Origin: Epiperipatus broadwayi
Taxonomy: Eukaryota > Onychophora > Udeonychophora > Euonychophora > Peripatidae
Assembly (NCBI GenBank): GCA_028023455.1
Contig: JAQFVV010000258.1
Coordinates: 1,046,501 to 1,110,500 of the forward strand
Length of the DNA stretch: 64,000 bases
Reading direction: 5' to 3'
Below the pieces are notes generated by a model. That model saw only the letters and a program-made list of their open reading frames with translations, did no database searches and was not told the origin of the DNA. A program made the position numbers and the translations under genes. Of the stretch, positions 60,662 through 64,000 are shown one piece after another; the stretch's first letter is position 1, and each line of letters starts with the position of its first letter.

Positions 60662-62280
60662 TCATCATCATCATCAACCATTATCAATCTACTAAAGGAT
60701 GAAGGTGTCTCCAAGTTCAATCCATCTTCTCCGATCTTTAGCTTTTCTTCTCCACATCACCCCTGTACACTTTCTTATTTCATCCATCCATCTCACATGT
60801 GGTCTCTTTCTGGGTCTTTTACAATCTCTTGGAATCCAGTTTAAGATTTCAATTGTCTATCTATTATCATCTCTTCTAGCAACATGTCCAGTCCAACTCC
60901 ACTTCAGTATTATCATTTTTTCAATGAGGTCAGTAATACCTGTTTGTTCTCTTAGCCATATATTGTGTTTTCGATCTCTTCTTGCTATTCCCAACATGCA
61001 TCTCTCCATACTTCTTTGAGTGGTCTGAAGTCTCTGTATTACTCTTCTATTAAGGGTCCAAGTCTCGGATCCATAAGTAAGAACTGGTAAAACACATTTA
61101 TTAAAAACTTTCCTTTTCAAACATATAGGCATATTTCCTTTTAGTATCAAGTTATTTCTACCAAAAGCACTCCAACCAAATTTAATTCTATGATTAATTT
61201 CATCTATTATGTTCCCATCTGTATTAATAATCTGACCATGGTATTTGTAACTGTTAACTTCTTCTGACTCATCATAATCAATCTTTATTTCCATATTTTG
61301 AGAAAATCCATTAAACATTAGTCTTTTTAACATTTATCTTTAGTCCTGCTTTCCTACTTTCATCTGATGACCCCTGCAACATTTCCTGCAAAAACATTAT
61401 TTGCAAAAATAACTACATCATCTGCAAAATCTAAATGACTTAAATAATCTCCATTTACTTTCATTCCTTTAGCTTCCCATTTTAATCCACAAAATACTTA
61501 ATGCAGCACTGCTGTAAAAGGCTTTGAAGATATGGAGTCACCCTATCTTATATCCTTCTCAATGTTGACTTTCCCAGTAACGTTATATAATCCAATTGTT
61601 GCTGTTGCATTTTTATAAATATTCTTTAAAATATGACAATATCCAGAATCTATATCTTGATGATCCAATGCTTTAATCACTAAAGAAATATTTATAGAAT
61701 CAAATGCCTTTTCATAATCTACAAATCCAAAGCATAACTTTTCTCAATACCTAGATATGATCTACTGTACTAAAACCACCCAGCTTGTTCTCTTGGTTGT
61801 TTGAAATCCAATGTTCTCTACAGACGAGTTGTAATTATCTTGAAAAAAAATTTGTATAAAACTGATAAAAGGCTGATAGGTCTGTAATTTCTAATATCTT
61901 CTTTATCACCTTTTTTAAATATTAATATTAATACTGCATTCTTCCAATTATCTGCTACATCTTTATAATTTAGACATTTGGTATATAACTTGGCTAAAAA
62001 AAATTCTATTTCTTCACCTGCTTCTTTTAAAATATCAATTACAATTCCATCATTACCTGGTGCCTTTTCTTTCTTCATACATTTAATTGCATGTCTCACC
62101 TCTTCATTTAAAATTCTGGGCAATTCAAAAGATGTAATAAATATAGGAGGTACTTGTTCTTTATTACTATATAATTCTTGATAAAAGTCTTCTATCCATT
62201 TCATGATATCATCTCTCTTTTTTTCTTATTGCAGATATAAATTTCCTACCAATACCAAAATGTTGTTTTATTCTATTTAC
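60662..62280 (-). pseudogene. RTE-like LINE, copy D, best-preserved copy
   Basis: The frame 61,818-62,204 reads [37 protein letters not shown] and [15 protein letters not shown], the first third of the reverse transcriptase. The middle (61,333-61,818) has frameshifts but keeps the complement of a motif-A region (about 61,700). The frame 60,857-61,333 reads SYKYHGQIINTDGNIIDEIN, FGWSAFGRNNLILKGNMP, VLPVLTYGSETWTLNRR and LKWSWTGHVARRDDNR, the post-catalytic region. The 3' end carries the tail (ATGATGATG on the minus strand), at 60,662-60,676. 5' truncation at about 62,280 removes the endonuclease. Confidence 0.88.
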
Positions 62281-64000
62281 ATATATATATGTTATGAATG
62301 TTTTCATGAATAAAATATGACAAATGTTTTTAAAGATTTTACTATTTATAAGAATAGGCGGAACTATTATCATATGGATAAAAATGTGTGTGTGGATGGT
62401 CGTATAATAGATCCTGATCACTATTGTAATTATTAAGAACATAATTTACATCCAGACCTCTTTTTTAAAATCCAATCACTACTGTAATAAAAAAAATAAC
62501 TAAAACTATTGAAATATCAGCAAAAAATCTTGAATACCACACAGAGCCACAATTATCACTTTCTGAAGAATTATCCACTTATTAATTTTCTGCATATTAA
62601 TTTTCATACCCATTCTTTCTTGGAAAAAATATATATTTTACTTCCATGTTAATTTAAAAATCAGGTGATATGCAATTATGCTAACTCTTTCATAGCGAAG
62701 TCAAAAAGTTTTAACTAAATCAATCAAGAAAGCAAATAACAATCTTCACATTTATTTTGAGATGTCTTTAATTAATCATATCAACCATATGTCTATCCTC
62801 TTAAAACTCAAAACAGTTTTCAAATAAAAATAGATTCAATCTACTAAAATATTTAAATGGATATATTTATATTTTATAGATTATTTTATTGTTCCAATTT
62901 TTTTTTGTTTGTTTTTTTAATTGAAATCTTGTTTTATTATTCCACTCCAGAGCCATCTATTTGCTTTTTCTTTGATATATATATAAAATAAAATCTATAT
63001 AAACAGAAGGAGCAGGAGCACGATAAAATAAATTTCAAATTCTCTCAGTTAATTCTTAATCAATTTTTTGATGATTCATATGCAACGTTAACAATATCTC
63101 AAAGTTTCATTAGTCTTTAAACTAGTACAATTCAAACACTTTTTTTAAAATATCATTTGATATTTGCAGTAAATATATATATAAGAGTATACTTAGAATT
63201 TTAGATTCTGATTCTTAAATTTGAAATTATCCATCGAAAAAACTATATACCTTTAATAACTATAAGGTCCCATGTTTTATATCTTCTATTTTATATGTAA
63301 ACATATTTAAAGAATGTTCTATTAACTACACAATCTCGACATTTTTTTCAGAATATCTACATACGGGGCTATTTTTTGATGAAAAATAAAAAATGCAATT
63401 AACTATATTCCTATTAAAAAGCAATATTCTAATTCAAATTTTACCTACTTATGAAAGACATGCTACTTATACAGAAAAAATTATGCCAAAAATCAAAATA
63501 TTAATTAGTTAAATTTAACGGCAATTGGGGGGATGAGATAAAAGAAAAGATAACATTGACTAAGTTTTTCCATTAATAATTGATAAAAATCAAAAAATAT
63601 ATATATAATTTATTATTTTTTTAGGGAGGGGGAGGGAATTAAACTCATTAGAAAACATACTGCACATGTATGAAAAAATATATTTACATTTAAAATTGAA
63701 CAGAAATGAAATATAAAAAAAAACTAATAAAACTTAAATAAATTTTAAACATTTATTTACAATGTCATTATTTTATTATTTCTGAAATATATTTTCATTA
63801 TCACTTTTAATTATTCAGCTCATTAATTTGAATGTAACACTATCCATGTAATAAATTAAAAGCAAAATTAAAACAGCTGCAGAAAGTTACTCTTATCAAC
63901 TTATTTATTATTAATATGCTGAATAATAAAATTCTAGAATTACAAACTAATTATTAAAAAAAGACAATTAACATAATGTAAAAAATAACTAGGATAATAG
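62281..64000. other. AT-rich stretch, no gene recognised
   Basis: No KDM1A exon or named repeat was found. Purine patches such as GGGAGGGGGAGGG (63,623-63,635) are the only notable sequence. Confidence 0.45.

Noticed and set aside
58217-62280. Host protein gene encoded by the frames around 60.7-62.2 kb
   Set aside because: All motifs are those of LINE reverse transcriptases. A closely matching truncated copy lies at 58.2-58.8 kb and the 3' end carries the ATGATG tail.

Overview
The window looks like intronic, transposon-rich DNA from an animal with a very AT-rich genome. The only host gene I can support is the histone H3K4 demethylase KDM1A (LSD1). It runs on the minus strand as four short exons with GT/AG borders: 44345-44435, 36670-36804, 29595-29668 and 26066-26214. 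They join in frame, in the right order, and encode the CoREST-binding tower helices plus the start of the second half of the amine-oxidase domain. Their spread over 18 kb, together with the failure to find the flanking exons, suggests that most or all of the window lies within this one gene. I cannot name the species. Vertebrate-like telomeric motifs and RTE-type LINEs with ATGATG tails fit an invertebrate such as a mollusc or another lophotrochozoan, but do not prove it.

Left part (1-26 kb): no host exon found. It holds a dead LINE fragment (about 1.5-2 kb), a 3.9-4.35 kb interspersed repeat, a complex foldback (4.4-5.1 kb), a duplicated 220-bp block (6.8-7.4 kb), a decayed but nearly full-length Helitron on the minus strand (about 7.9-12.2 kb) with a small repeat nested in it, and a decayed tandem array beside the Helitron's 5' side. 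Further right are LINE fragments (19.5-24 kb) and a hairpin element (24.0-24.4 kb).

Middle (26-45 kb): the KDM1A exons and introns. The introns carry a dead hAT-type transposase, tRNA-like SINE pieces and a compact LTR element with no coding sequence (32,525-33,981). That element has complete LTRs, a primer-binding site, a polypurine tract and a perfect 5-bp target duplication, which makes it the cleanest structural find. Two inverted copies of another repeat flank the first tower exon.

Right part (45-64 kb): a pile of nested elements. Two plus-strand copies of an RTE-like LINE are split by a 1,236-bp terminal-inverted-repeat element that contains telomere-like repeats and has an 8-bp target duplication, by L1/Tx1-like LINEs with a C-terminal zinc knuckle, and by a SINE-like repeat. 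Two minus-strand copies of the same RTE-like LINE follow (58.2-58.8 and 60.7-62.3 kb), with a foldback repeat between them.

No intact mobile-element gene is left. All transposon reading frames carry stops, frameshifts or deletions. Protein matches were made by eye from family knowledge, so element borders are approximate unless a target duplication is given.
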